This document shows, one piece after another, positions 42,126-49,436 of a stretch of DNA of 64,000 bases (its first letter is position 1; each line of letters opens with the position of its first letter). Position numbers and translations under genes: made by a program. Location of the stretch: positions 1,302,001 to 1,366,000 of the forward strand of contig NZ_CP014504.1 of the NCBI RefSeq assembly GCF_001590605.1. Direction: 5' to 3'. Below the pieces are notes generated by a model, which was given only the letters and a program-made list of their open reading frames with translations, searched no databases and had not been told where the DNA came from. Origin of the DNA: Pedobacter cryoconitis (GTDB lineage: Bacteria; Bacteroidota; Bacteroidia; Sphingobacteriales; Sphingobacteriaceae).

Positions 42126-43148
42126 ATGAAAATAATAGCTTTAGAAGAACATTTTGTACCTCGTCAGGTTTGCGAAGCCTGGGAGGCAACTGCTAAAATA
42201 CAAGACTTTACAGTCTCCATGAATGGTAATCAATATGCCAGACAATTGGAAGATCTGGAAGATATTCGTATTCAAGCAATGAATGATGCCGGTATTGACG
42301 TTCAGGTGTTGTCCTTGCCGTCACCTGGTGTTCAGAATTTTAAACCAGGAGATTCCATATCGGTTGCGAGAGATTTTAACGATATCCTCACTGATGCCAT
42401 TGCAAAACGTCCAGATCGCTTCGATGGGTTTGCTACCCTTCCTGTACCGTCGCCAATTGCAGCTGCAAAAGAGTTACAACGTGCTGTGCAGAAGCTTGGA
42501 CTTAAAGGAGCGCTTTTAAATGGACGTGTCCATGAGCGTAATATGGATCATAGTGATTTCAATCCAATCTATGAGGCTGCAGAGGCACTGCACGTACCGC
42601 TATATATCCATCCGCAGCTTCCTCCATCGGGGGTGCGCGATGCTTATTACTCTGGCATAGGGCCGATTGCCGACATTATGCTTTCCATGGGAGCGATTGG
42701 CTGGCATTACGAGACTGGTATACAACTCCTGCGCATGGTACTTACCGGAGTCTTTGACCGTTACCCCAACCTTCAAGTAATTGTCGGTCACTGGGGGGAA
42801 GTAGTCCTATTCTATTTAGATCGCATTGCACAACTAAACCATGCAGGCCTGAAACTGGAACGCCCCATTGCTGACTACTTTAAACAAAACGTTTACTACA
42901 CTCCAAGCGGTATCTTCAGTCAACACTACTTTTCTCGAACGATTGAGATTGTAGGAGTCCAACGAATGATGTTTTCCCAGGATTGGCCTTATCAAAGCTG
43001 CGGCGAAAACGGTGCCCGCACATTTTTAGAACAAGCTTCAATATCTCAAGCTGAGCAGGAAGCTATAGCACATGGAAATTGGGAGCGGCTTGTTAGTGGC
43101 ATATTGCGTAACACAGATACTGAAACAGGAGGTTCAGGAAAGCTATGA
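42126..43148 (+). CDS. Amidohydrolase family protein (ACMSD / gamma-resorcylate decarboxylase-like)
   Basis: A 340-aa metal-dependent TIM-barrel enzyme. Expected ligands are visible: Glu7/Glu8 and His9 (ALEEHF), His162 (YIHPQLPPSG), His222 (GHWGEV) and Asp286 (MFSQDWPY). This set matches the ACMSD/2,6-dihydroxybenzoate decarboxylase branch, in which a Zn or Mn ion promotes non-oxidative decarboxylation, rather than simple amide hydrolases. It follows dienelactone hydrolase by 34 bp and overlaps the next gene by 4 bp, so it belongs to the TetR-controlled cassette. The exact aromatic substrate is unknown. Confidence 0.88.
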   Translation: MKIIALEEHFVPRQVCEAWEATAKIQDFTVSMNGNQYARQLEDLEDIRIQAMNDAGIDVQVLSLPSPGVQNFKPGDSISVARDFNDILTDAIAKRPDRFDGFATLPVPSPIAAAKELQRAVQKLGLKGALLNGRVHERNMDHSDFNPIYEAAEALHVPLYIHPQLPPSGVRDAYYSGIGPIADIMLSMGAIGWHYETGIQLLRMVLTGVFDRYPNLQVIVGHWGEVVLFYLDRIAQLNHAGLKLERPIADYFKQNVYYTPSGIFSQHYFSRTIEIVGVQRMMFSQDWPYQSCGENGARTFLEQASISQAEQEAIAHGNWERLVSGILRNTDTETGGSGKL

Positions 43149-43585
43149 CTAGCATAGAGGAACGGCTTAAAGCTATAGAAAATGAGCATCAAATCCGAGC
43201 GCTGACTGATTCCTTTGCAGACATCTGTCTCTCTGGAAATGCGCAATGTTTTGAAGCACTGTGGATAGAAGATGGCATCTGGACGTTAGCCGAACCTCTT
43301 CATATAGAAAGTAGAGGTCGCGACAGTATTGCAAAGCTATTCCTTAAACTTGCAACAGGCAAACGTTTTTTTTGTCAGAAGCTTCATTCAGGTATAGTTA
43401 CGATCTCGGGAGATACTGCAACTGCGCGCTGGATTTTGTCGGAAAACGCCACCAACCACGATGGATCTTTATATCAAAGCACAGCAATATATGATGATCG
43501 GCTTGTATTCGACGATGGAAGGTGGCTATTTCAGTCGCGATATTGCAAATTCCTTGACATATCCCATACTGGAAATAATTGTTAG
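43145..43585 (+). CDS. SnoaL-like (NTF2-like) protein
   Basis: A 146-aa NTF2-like protein (EERLKAIENEHQIRALTDSFADICLSGN at the start, quoted in part; residues about 5-32) with the cone-fold beta strands RWILSENA and DDRLVFDDGRWLFQSRY. Its ATG overlaps the TGA of the amidohydrolase gene (ATGA, 43145-43148), indicating translational coupling. In such cassettes SnoaL-like proteins act as small isomerases, dehydratases or hydrolases; none can be picked here. Cytoplasmic. Confidence 0.82.
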   Translation: MTSIEERLKAIENEHQIRALTDSFADICLSGNAQCFEALWIEDGIWTLAEPLHIESRGRDSIAKLFLKLATGKRFFCQKLHSGIVTISGDTATARWILSENATNHDGSLYQSTAIYDDRLVFDDGRWLFQSRYCKFLDISHTGNNC

Positions 43586-43600
43586 TGAGCTCGACAGCTA

Positions 43601-43630
43601 GTAACTGCACACGAAATCATGTGCAGTTAC
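43601..43630 (+). terminator. Terminator after the catabolic operon
   Basis: Arms GTAACTGCACA / TGTGCAGTTAC with an 8-nt loop, 13 nt after the SnoaL-like stop. The T tract is weak. Confidence 0.7.
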
Positions 43631-43727
43631 TACTAGAAATGACGTTTTACATTTATAAAGAAATTGTAAATTTTATTAGTGGTTACCTATTATACAGATT
43701 TCATAATTTAATCAATAAACATACAAT

Positions 43728-44210
43728 ATGAAAGAATGGAATGATTTTTTTTTAGCCACAGCAGCGGGAGCAGCAACTTTGACGGGATTGATATTTGTTG
43801 GAATTTCTATCAACCTCACACATATATTATCATTCCCACTCTTAGTAATTAAAGCTTCAGTGGCTTTAATATTATTATTAATGATCTTAATTTTTTCGGC
43901 TCTTTTACTCGTTCCCCAGGAAAGTCATTACTTAATTGGTTACGAAACCATCGTACTTGGATTGATAGTCTGGATCTTAATAACCAGGGCAGATTTTAAA
44001 ATATATTATCAATCATTGAAGGAATTCAAACGCATTTATCTTTTTACATTATTGTTTGATCAACTTGCTACAATATTGTATATCATAGGTGGGATCTTTC
44101 TTATACTATTCGGTAATTCTGGACTTTATTGGACAGTAATGGCTATCTTTTTATCATTCATCAAGTCCGTTTACGATGCATGGGTATTACTTATTGAAAT
44201 TAAAAGGTAA
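43728..44210 (+). CDS. Hypothetical membrane protein
   Basis: A 160-aa protein with about five hydrophobic helices (MKEWNDFFLATAAGAATLTGLIFVGISI at the N-terminus through GIFLILFGNSGLYWTVMAIFLSF near the end). The opening, a helix with FFLATAAGAATLTGL, is seen in a widespread uncharacterised inner-membrane family. No catalytic motif is present. It is monocistronic between the catabolic operon and the convergent MFS gene. Confidence 0.65.
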   Translation: MKEWNDFFLATAAGAATLTGLIFVGISINLTHILSFPLLVIKASVALILLLMILIFSALLLVPQESHYLIGYETIVLGLIVWILITRADFKIYYQSLKEFKRIYLFTLLFDQLATILYIIGGIFLILFGNSGLYWTVMAIFLSFIKSVYDAWVLLIEIKR

Positions 44211-44352
44211 TCTAAATATAATTGTTTTTTTGAGCTTTTGCTGGCATGCTGTTGCCAAACCCGTAGCTGAACTATCCGAAAATCTTTACTTTATAAAAGT
44301 CCGGTTTTGCGGGAGAGGTCATATCGCAATCCATCATAGTTTGCTCCACGTT

Positions 44353-45624
44353 TTAATGATGAGATACAACGGCTCTTCCAGCGTCCTTACGGATAGCCTT
44401 AACCTTGACTAACAATGCGATAAATACCCCGGCTAAAAGCATTGAGATGCCTGCTGTGACGAATACACCAGAGATACCGGCATAATTAAATAGTAATCCG
44501 CCAATGGCTGCTCCCGCTGCAATGGCGCCTTGTACTGCTGCTACAACCATTCCTCCAGCACTTTCTGCCTCATCTGGAACTGCAGTGGACACCCACGTTG
44601 ACCATGCAACTGGCACACCGCCGAAAGCCATTCCCCAGACGGCAATTAGCAATGCATGTCCAGTAAAAGAGGGCGGTAACAATACCAGGAGCAATGCTAC
44701 AACTCCAACCAAAATTGGCATAATTATTAATGTCCAGCGCAGACTGTGTTCCATGAGCCGTCCTGCCAGAAGCGTACCGGCAAAGTTCGCAGCTCCAAAG
44801 CCCAACAACATCATGGCTATTCCATCAGCGCCAATTCTTATTGTATCCTCTAAGAAGGGGCGGACGTAAGTAAAAAGGGAATAGTGGCCCATATGTGCCA
44901 GCACGCAGCCCAGCATTCCTACTATTATGCCCGGACGCAGCAGTACTTTAAGCACTGTTGTAGATTTGGCTGCCCGCTGCGAAGGCAGGTTCGGCAAAGT
45001 AAACCATTGAAAAACTAACGTCACTATACCAACTGCCGCCGCTGCATAAAAGGCACTGCGCCAACCGAACAAGCCTCCCAGATAGCTACCCAGAGGTACA
45101 GAGACCACAGTTCCGACGGCTATGCCACTGAAGATTATCGATAAGGCGCGTGGCACCAATTTCAAAGGTACAAGACGCATTGCTACTGCTGCTGCCATTG
45201 CCCAAAAGCCTCCAAGAGCAATTCCGAGCAAAGTACGCATCAATAAAAGCACGATTATGCTTGATGAGAAAGCAACAAAAAGATTAGAGACGATCATCAA
45301 AGCAGAAAAGCTGAGCAATACGATCCTTTTGTCTAGAGATCGTGTAAGTCCGGGTAGCAACAATCCGGAAAATAATGCAGCTATCGCGGTCACAGTTACT
45401 GTCTGACCTGCTACCGCTTCTGAAAGCCCTAGTTCTGAAGCCATCGGTGTTAGCAGACTGGCGGGCAGGTACTCCGCTGTTAATAATCCAAAGACGCCCA
45501 TTGTTAGCGAGAAAACCGCTATCCATGCTGGAGAGATCGGTTGAGTATTATCCTTATTAAAAAGGTTGACATCTGGTACCTGAGCACCATTACTATTTTT
45601 TTTACATAGATTTTCACTTTCCAT
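44353..45624 (-). CDS. MFS transporter (NepI/purine-export-like)
   Basis: A 423-aa, 12-helix major facilitator superfamily transporter with the loop signature motif between helices 2 and 3 (GLTRSLDKRIVLLSF) and repeated small-residue helices (GIALGGFWAMAAAVAMRLVP). It is the NepI/ribonucleoside or drug-exporter type (DHA1-like). GC content is the highest in this part of the window, like the dienelactone operon, which suggests common foreign origin. ATG 45624 is used rather than a TTG at 45648. An AraC regulator lies upstream on the same strand. Confidence 0.88.
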   Translation of the reverse strand: MESENLCKKNSNGAQVPDVNLFNKDNTQPISPAWIAVFSLTMGVFGLLTAEYLPASLLTPMASELGLSEAVAGQTVTVTAIAALFSGLLLPGLTRSLDKRIVLLSFSALMIVSNLFVAFSSSIIVLLLMRTLLGIALGGFWAMAAAVAMRLVPLKLVPRALSIIFSGIAVGTVVSVPLGSYLGGLFGWRSAFYAAAAVGIVTLVFQWFTLPNLPSQRAAKSTTVLKVLLRPGIIVGMLGCVLAHMGHYSLFTYVRPFLEDTIRIGADGIAMMLLGFGAANFAGTLLAGRLMEHSLRWTLIIMPILVGVVALLLVLLPPSFTGHALLIAVWGMAFGGVPVAWSTWVSTAVPDEAESAGGMVVAAVQGAIAAGAAIGGLLFNYAGISGVFVTAGISMLLAGVFIALLVKVKAIRKDAGRAVVSHH

Positions 45625-45827
45625 AAATACATTATTTTTATGAAGCAAAGCTCCATTTTATGGTTAGTTTAAAATTATGCTAATCAAACACATGATTATT
45701 AAATTGGTGTAAGATTGGACATTTATAGGAAATCTACAGTTAGACAGCCATATTTCTAATTACATGGTAAGGTATAATATATCCGGAAGCAATAAAGGGA
45801 TGTAGTAAGGTGATTTGATGTTTTTCT

Positions 45828-46742
45828 TTATAATTTGGAAATAGGTGTACAGAGAGTTTTCCTGTACTTTAATGGGGTTATATTTGTAAGCTTCTTAAAA
45901 AAAATGATAAAATTGGCCGAATATTCAAAACCCAGGCTATAGGCAATTTGAGTTATATCCCAATTACTGAACTGTAATAACGCTTTTGCCTCGTTAGCAA
46001 TTCTATTGGCAATCCATTCCGTGGTAGTTTTGCCTGTGCTTTCTTTCAAAACTCTGTTCAGCGTATTGGTATGTATATTGAGCTGCAAAGCAAATTCTTT
46101 AGCTGTTTTGAGTTTCAAAGTTTGTGTAGGGGAGTCAATGGGAAACTGCAGTTCTAACAGTTCCAGGAACATAGTAGTGATACGCTCTGCTGAATTGACT
46201 GGCTGATAAAATGTATCTGCAGGTTGTATTTTCATTGCTTCATGCATAATGATCTGCACGTAGCTTCTTAATAATTCATATTTATGAGCGTATCCGGAAC
46301 GGATCTCAAGGAACATGTTTTCAAAAATACCTTTTAACAACTCAATACTCTCTATTTTAGGAAAAAACAAATGATTGCCTCCTATCTTAAATAAAGGGGA
46401 GTGTGAAAGACTCTCACTTTTAAGGCTTTGGTTTATGAAATCCTCAGTAAACAGACAGAAATAGCCGGCTTTATCATTCGAAGTAGGCTCCCACGAGTAG
46501 GGAATTAAAGGGTTAAAGAAGGTAATGGATGGTTTATCAATCTTGATGACTTTATCAGCATAGCTTAATATTCCAGTACCTCTTGTGATCATAGATATTT
46601 TATAAAAATCCCTGCGGTTTGGCGGCAGGGATGTACTGTCACAAGAAAATTCTTCTCTGTTATAAACGTTGAATTGTCCGTTTTTAGGATATTCCCATCC
46701 ATGCCGGCTATGAAAATCGCTTATATTTTCTTTCCTGTTCAT
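45828..46742 (-). CDS. AraC family transcriptional regulator
   Basis: A 304-aa regulator with an N-terminal cupin (ISMITRGTGILSYADKVIKI, residues about 49-68) and C-terminal HTHs (AKEFALQLNIHTNTLNRVLKE and ITQIAYSLGFEYSANFIIFF). A TAATTTTG box ends four bases before its ATG. It lies directly upstream of the MFS gene, with 203 bp between, and probably controls it. Confidence 0.9.
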   Translation of the reverse strand: MNRKENISDFHSRHGWEYPKNGQFNVYNREEFSCDSTSLPPNRRDFYKISMITRGTGILSYADKVIKIDKPSITFFNPLIPYSWEPTSNDKAGYFCLFTEDFINQSLKSESLSHSPLFKIGGNHLFFPKIESIELLKGIFENMFLEIRSGYAHKYELLRSYVQIIMHEAMKIQPADTFYQPVNSAERITTMFLELLELQFPIDSPTQTLKLKTAKEFALQLNIHTNTLNRVLKESTGKTTTEWIANRIANEAKALLQFSNWDITQIAYSLGFEYSANFIIFFKKLTNITPLKYRKTLCTPISKL

Positions 46743-46746
46743 CTCA

Positions 46747-46754
46747 CAAAATTA
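46747..46754 (-). promoter_or_regulatory. TAnnTTTG -7 box of the AraC gene at 46742
   Basis: The minus strand reads TAATTTTG with four bases before the ATG; a further leaderless-type start. Confidence 0.55.
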
Positions 46755-46806
46755 TGAAATAAAAACATTTAGAAGTTTTTGTTTATTTGAGATTGCAGGA
46801 TTATGG

Positions 46807-46947
46807 TCACTTAGCTTGAGTCTGTTTTACAACGGGTTTAAATACTTCGTCATATTTTTCAAATGCAATTTGGTAATTTTCATTAGCATGAAATTCTTTA
46901 GCCAACAGCGTTGCACCCTGCATAGCCAGACTGGTACCCATCAGTAG
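46807..46947 (-). pseudogene. C-terminal fragment of an FAD-dependent monooxygenase
   Basis: The minus strand encodes LLMGTSLAMQGATLLAKEF... to VKQTQAK and a TGA at 46807, the usual tail of class A flavoprotein monooxygenases (GMGTSLA-type helix, then FEKYDEVFKPVV). The rest of the gene is missing upstream, where the RhuM remnant begins. It is a truncated gene fossil. Confidence 0.7.
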
Positions 46948-46972
46948 CTAAATCATTTATCACAGGAACTTA

Positions 46973-47394
46973 ATGGAAGATTCAAGCATAATTATATATC
47001 AAACTGAAGATGGTAATATAAAAATAGAAGCCCGTTTAGAGGATGAAAACGTTTGGCTTACAATTGAGCAGATGGCTGAACTTTTTAGTAAGTCCCGTTC
47101 AACAATAAATGAACATATCTTGAATATCTATAAGGAGAATGAACTTATTAAAGACAAGTTTAGTAGAAAAATCGGAATTTCCGATTTTTCTACTAAACCC
47201 ACTAATTACTATAATTCAGATGTAATTATATCTGTGAGTTACCGGGTTAAAAGCCTGCAGGGGACAAAATTCCGTCAATGGGCTACTGCAAGACTCAAAG
47301 AATATATTGTGAAAGGATTTACAATGAATTAGTGAAAAATGCAGGTACTGTAAGTGGATCAAGTCATCAACTTGTGGAGCAGTCTCTTTTTTAA
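46973..47394 (+). pseudogene. RhuM family protein, frameshifted and truncated
   Basis: From ATG 46973 a 119-codon frame reads as the N-terminus of RhuM-family proteins (KIEARLEDENVWLTIEQMAELF, YNSDVIISVSYRVKSLQGTKFRQWATARLKEYIVKGFTMN; both quoted in part). It stops at 47330, and one frame over the protein resumes with ELVKNAGTVSGS before losing similarity. Full-length RhuM proteins are about 330 aa. A 39-bp palindrome at 47159-47197 lies in the coding part. RhuM genes often travel with pathogenicity or restriction islands; this copy is inactive. Confidence 0.8.
47159..47197. repeat. 39-bp palindrome within the RhuM remnant
   Basis: Arms of 19 bp (TTTAGTAGAAAAATCGGAA and its reverse complement) flank a single T. 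The palindrome is perfect and encodes part of the RhuM sequence (FSRKIGISDFSTK). Confidence 0.9.
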
Positions 47395-47562
47395 GCATAA
47401 ATTTTTGACACGCTAAACAGAAAGTCTTTGCTATCACGGATGTTCTTATGCCTGTGGAAGTTGCTTTGAAAGCTTTCAATTTGCATGGGAATGACTCAGT
47501 GGAGACAAGGCCGGGCTGTTCGTAAATAAATTCAAAATAGCTAAATAATAAAGCTATATCGG

Positions 47563-47652
47563 CCGGGTACTGTCCGAGTACTGGTCGGGTACTCGTTAGG
47601 GTAAGACCAAGGTAAGAGCAAGTTGAGTCCATGGCAAGTCCAAGTCAAAACA
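47563..47652 (+). repeat. Degenerate 11-nt tandem array
   Basis: Successive units are CCGGGTACTGT, CCGAGTACTGG, TCGGGTACTCG, then a 13-nt TTAGGGTAAGACC, then AAGGTAAGAGC, AAGTTGAGTCC, ATGGCAAGTCC and AAGTCAAAACA. The core GGTAAG/GGTACT recurs every 11 bases, about one helical turn. Confidence 0.6.
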
Positions 47653-47681
47653 ACTAGTTGAAACAACATGGACTTGCCATG
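47630..47681. repeat. Inverted repeat at the end of the 11-nt array
   Basis: Perfect 13-bp arms CATGGCAAGTCCA (47630-47642) and TGGACTTGCCATG (47669-47681); the loop contains the 10-bp palindrome CAACTAGTTG. Confidence 0.8.
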
Positions 47682-47881
47682 CTTACAGCCCGTTTACAAC
47701 CTGGTGTCATCCCGACCACCACTCAGGCACAACCAAACCATAACTAGTTGAAGATTAATGAAATTATAATTTTCCCTTGGACTAACCCACGGACAACTGC
47801 GGACAATTGCGGACATTTTTCACGCATCAGGATAATCTTTAACGCGAATAGCTTACATTGGTGGAAAGGCATTTATTTATT

Positions 47882-48073
47882 ATGGGAAGTTTAACGGGTA
47901 AATTTTCAAAGGGAATCCTGGACGATTTCATTTTTAAAGCAGCAGTTTGGCGTACAGGTTGTTTCAAAAGTTCTGTACCGGGCACAAGGAAACAAGTAAT
48001 GGAAACCCAAAGGCATCAGAGAACTTTCGTAAAAGTAGCAAGCCTGGAAAATCAGGATCTTTCCTCTCCCTAA
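47882..48073 (+). CDS. Uncertain small ORF, 63 aa
   Basis: ATG 47882 opens MGSLTGKFSKGILDDFIFKA, whose first residues distantly recall the start of DUF6266 proteins (MGxxxxGxLGxFxGKxG), then loses any similarity. It may be the N-terminal stub of a decayed DUF6266-like gene. Treat as unproven. Confidence 0.25.
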   Translation: MGSLTGKFSKGILDDFIFKAAVWRTGCFKSSVPGTRKQVMETQRHQRTFVKVASLENQDLSSP

Positions 48074-48207
48074 GAATTCCGCTGAAGCGTTAACCGATCT
48101 CTTATCAAAGTAATCAGGAGCGTTTAATACTGATCAATTGAACTATAAAATCAGGAAGTAATTAGCTCATTAAAGAATCGTAACCATCTGCTTTGAACTC
48201 AAAAAAT

Positions 48208-48280
48208 GGATCAATACCAAAAAATATCAAACCCAAAACTTGGAATTTAATCCCTAATCCACAAGTTTTGGTATTGATCC
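48208..48280. repeat. Nested, overlapping inverted repeats
   Basis: Outer arms GGATCAATACCAAAA (48208-48222) and TTTTGGTATTGATCC (48266-48280) are perfect. Inner arms CAAAACTTG (48234-48242) and CAAGTTTTG (48262-48270) share bases 48266-48270 with the outer 3' arm, so the two stems cannot form together. Confidence 0.8.
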
Positions 48281-48460
48281 CTGTAAGTCATCTGCAAGCC
48301 TTAAAAAAAGCAACTTAAGAATGTGACAAATTTAAAGAGCAAAACAAAAACCAGATTACTGAGGTTAGAGAAACATTTTATTAAGCAAATTGAAGAGGTA
48401 TCTAAAAATATCCTGAAAAAATAGTGTAGTAGGCATTTTCTGAAATATCATTTAATATAA

Positions 48461-48486
48461 AAAGCCCCAATTTGCATTGAGGCTTT
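48461..48486 (-). terminator. Terminator of tRNA-Lys
   Basis: On the minus strand AAAGCC-TCAAT...ATTG-GGGCTTTTT forms an 11-bp stem with one mismatch and a T5 tail, 2-3 nt after the tRNA. Confidence 0.75.
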
Positions 48487-48488
48487 CG

Positions 48489-48561
48489 TGATCCCGCTGG
48501 GATTCGAACCCAGGACCACTACATTAAAAGTGTAATGCTCTACCAGCTGAGCTACGGAATC
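48489..48561 (-). tRNA. tRNA-Lys (anticodon TTT)
   Basis: A 73-nt tRNA on the minus strand. Acceptor stem GATTCCG / CGGGATC, D-arm GCTC-AGCTGGTA-GAGC, anticodon arm with loop CTTTTAA (anticodon TTT), T-arm CTGGG-TTCGAAT-CCCAG. The CCA end is not encoded. A TACTTTTG box at 48610 is its likely promoter. Decayed mobile-type sequence lies at its 3' side, where elements integrate into tRNA genes. Confidence 0.95.
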
Positions 48562-48908
48562 ATCATTCTTTTCAGAATAATACTAGAAACGTTTCCGTTT
48601 TCAGTGATGCAAAAGTATCATTTTAAATTGAATAAATGCGTTCTAAGTGATAATAAAGCAGGATGTTTTGATTTTTGTTGCTAAAGTGTTGAATCATAGT
48701 TATAATAATTTTCATCATTCTATATCCCTTGTCTAGGAAGCTGGCTTTATTGAACCATTATCCAATCGATTTAACCTTTAAAGGAGAAAAATACATCATG
48801 AAAACCGCTTTATCTTGTAAAATATATAACACGACACAGCAGGAGAGGAGTCTTTACATGTTCAATAATTAAAAAGCTAATGTATCAACAGATTACCTGC
48901 ACTGTACC
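48562..48908. other. 347-bp intergenic region
   Basis: Contains the tRNA promoter box CAAAAGTA (plus-strand view) at 48610-48617. Otherwise A/T-rich with no convincing gene. Confidence 0.5.
48610..48617 (-). promoter_or_regulatory. TAnnTTTG -7 box of tRNA-Lys
   Basis: The minus strand reads TACTTTTG 48 bp upstream of the mature tRNA 5' end, consistent with a short 5' leader removed by RNase P. Confidence 0.45.
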
Positions 48909-49364
48909 CTATGCTCCGTTTATTTTGTGATCAGTCTTCAGCGCATTAGAATAACCCCTGGCTAAAAGTCTGTCTTTTTTAAGATCCCATAATTCAAACT
49001 GAACATTGATGATCTGCCTGCCAGCTTTAATAACCGTTGTTTTACCTGTGATTACATCTCCAACTTTTGCAGTAGAGAAATAATCTATAATATTATTAAT
49101 CGTCGTATAAAAATATTCCCTTCCCAGGCTAATAATGGTAGCGCCGATCATATCATCCATAATAGCAGCCGTTACACCACCATGCAATGTACCAATCGGA
49201 TTGGTCATTTCATCCCTTACAGTATATTCGAAAGTTATACTTCCATGTTCTATATCGCGTACTATTGGAGCCAGCCACAACATAAATGCTGATGGGGAAT
49301 TTGTTACTGTTTTTCCAAGCTGATCGATCAAACCCTGCCTGATTTGAGTAGTGTCATTTTTCAT
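48909..49364 (-). CDS. PaaI-like hotdog thioesterase
   Basis: A 151-aa hotdog-fold protein with the family core GTLHGGVTAAIMDDMIGATI (His61, Asp70 or Asp71 in the active region, residues about 58-77). PaaI-type enzymes hydrolyse acyl-CoA thioesters, for example phenylacetyl-CoA. The substrate is unknown and no catabolic neighbour is present. A perfect ATACCAATTGGTAT dyad lies 26 bp upstream of the ATG, a likely repressor site. Confidence 0.88.
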   Translation of the reverse strand: MKNDTTQIRQGLIDQLGKTVTNSPSAFMLWLAPIVRDIEHGSITFEYTVRDEMTNPIGTLHGGVTAAIMDDMIGATIISLGREYFYTTINNIIDYFSTAKVGDVITGKTTVIKAGRQIINVQFELWDLKKDRLLARGYSNALKTDHKINGA

Positions 49365-49389
49365 ATAAACCTTCTTTTGAGATTTAAAT

Positions 49390-49403
49390 ATACCAATTGG
49401 TAT
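49390..49403. promoter_or_regulatory. 14-bp palindrome upstream of the thioesterase gene
   Basis: ATACCAATTGGTAT is a perfect dyad between the thioesterase and FtsX-like genes; a TetR/MarR-type operator is possible. Confidence 0.4.
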
Positions 49404-49436
49404 TATTATACTTGCTCATTATTTTAAAAAATTAGC

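Larger units (their letters stand above)
47395..48460. other. About 1.1 kb of non-coding debris with repeats
   Basis: Between the RhuM remnant and tRNA-Lys there is no reliable gene. It holds an 11-nt-periodic repeat array (47563-47652), hairpins (47630-47681 and 48208-48280) and CAACTAGTTG palindromes at 47651-47660 with a related ACTAGTTG near 47745. From about 48240 to 48424 a helical protein-like stretch (HLQALKKAT, KFKEQNKNQITEVRE, FIKQIEEVSKNILKK) is broken into different frames, suggesting another dead gene. The 138-codon minus-strand frame at 47216-47632 is treated as spurious. Confidence 0.6.

Noticed and set aside
47216..47632. A 138-codon minus-strand frame overlapping the RhuM remnant and repeat array
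   Set aside because: It lies across a pseudogene and periodic repeats, has no recognisable domain and an atypical composition, and ends within the RhuM coding DNA. It is most simply a chance frame through repeated sequence.
48798..48872. A 24-codon ORF with an AAAGGAG stretch before its ATG
   Set aside because: It is too short and unsupported; Bacteroidota rarely depend on Shine-Dalgarno sequences, so the motif is not evidence.
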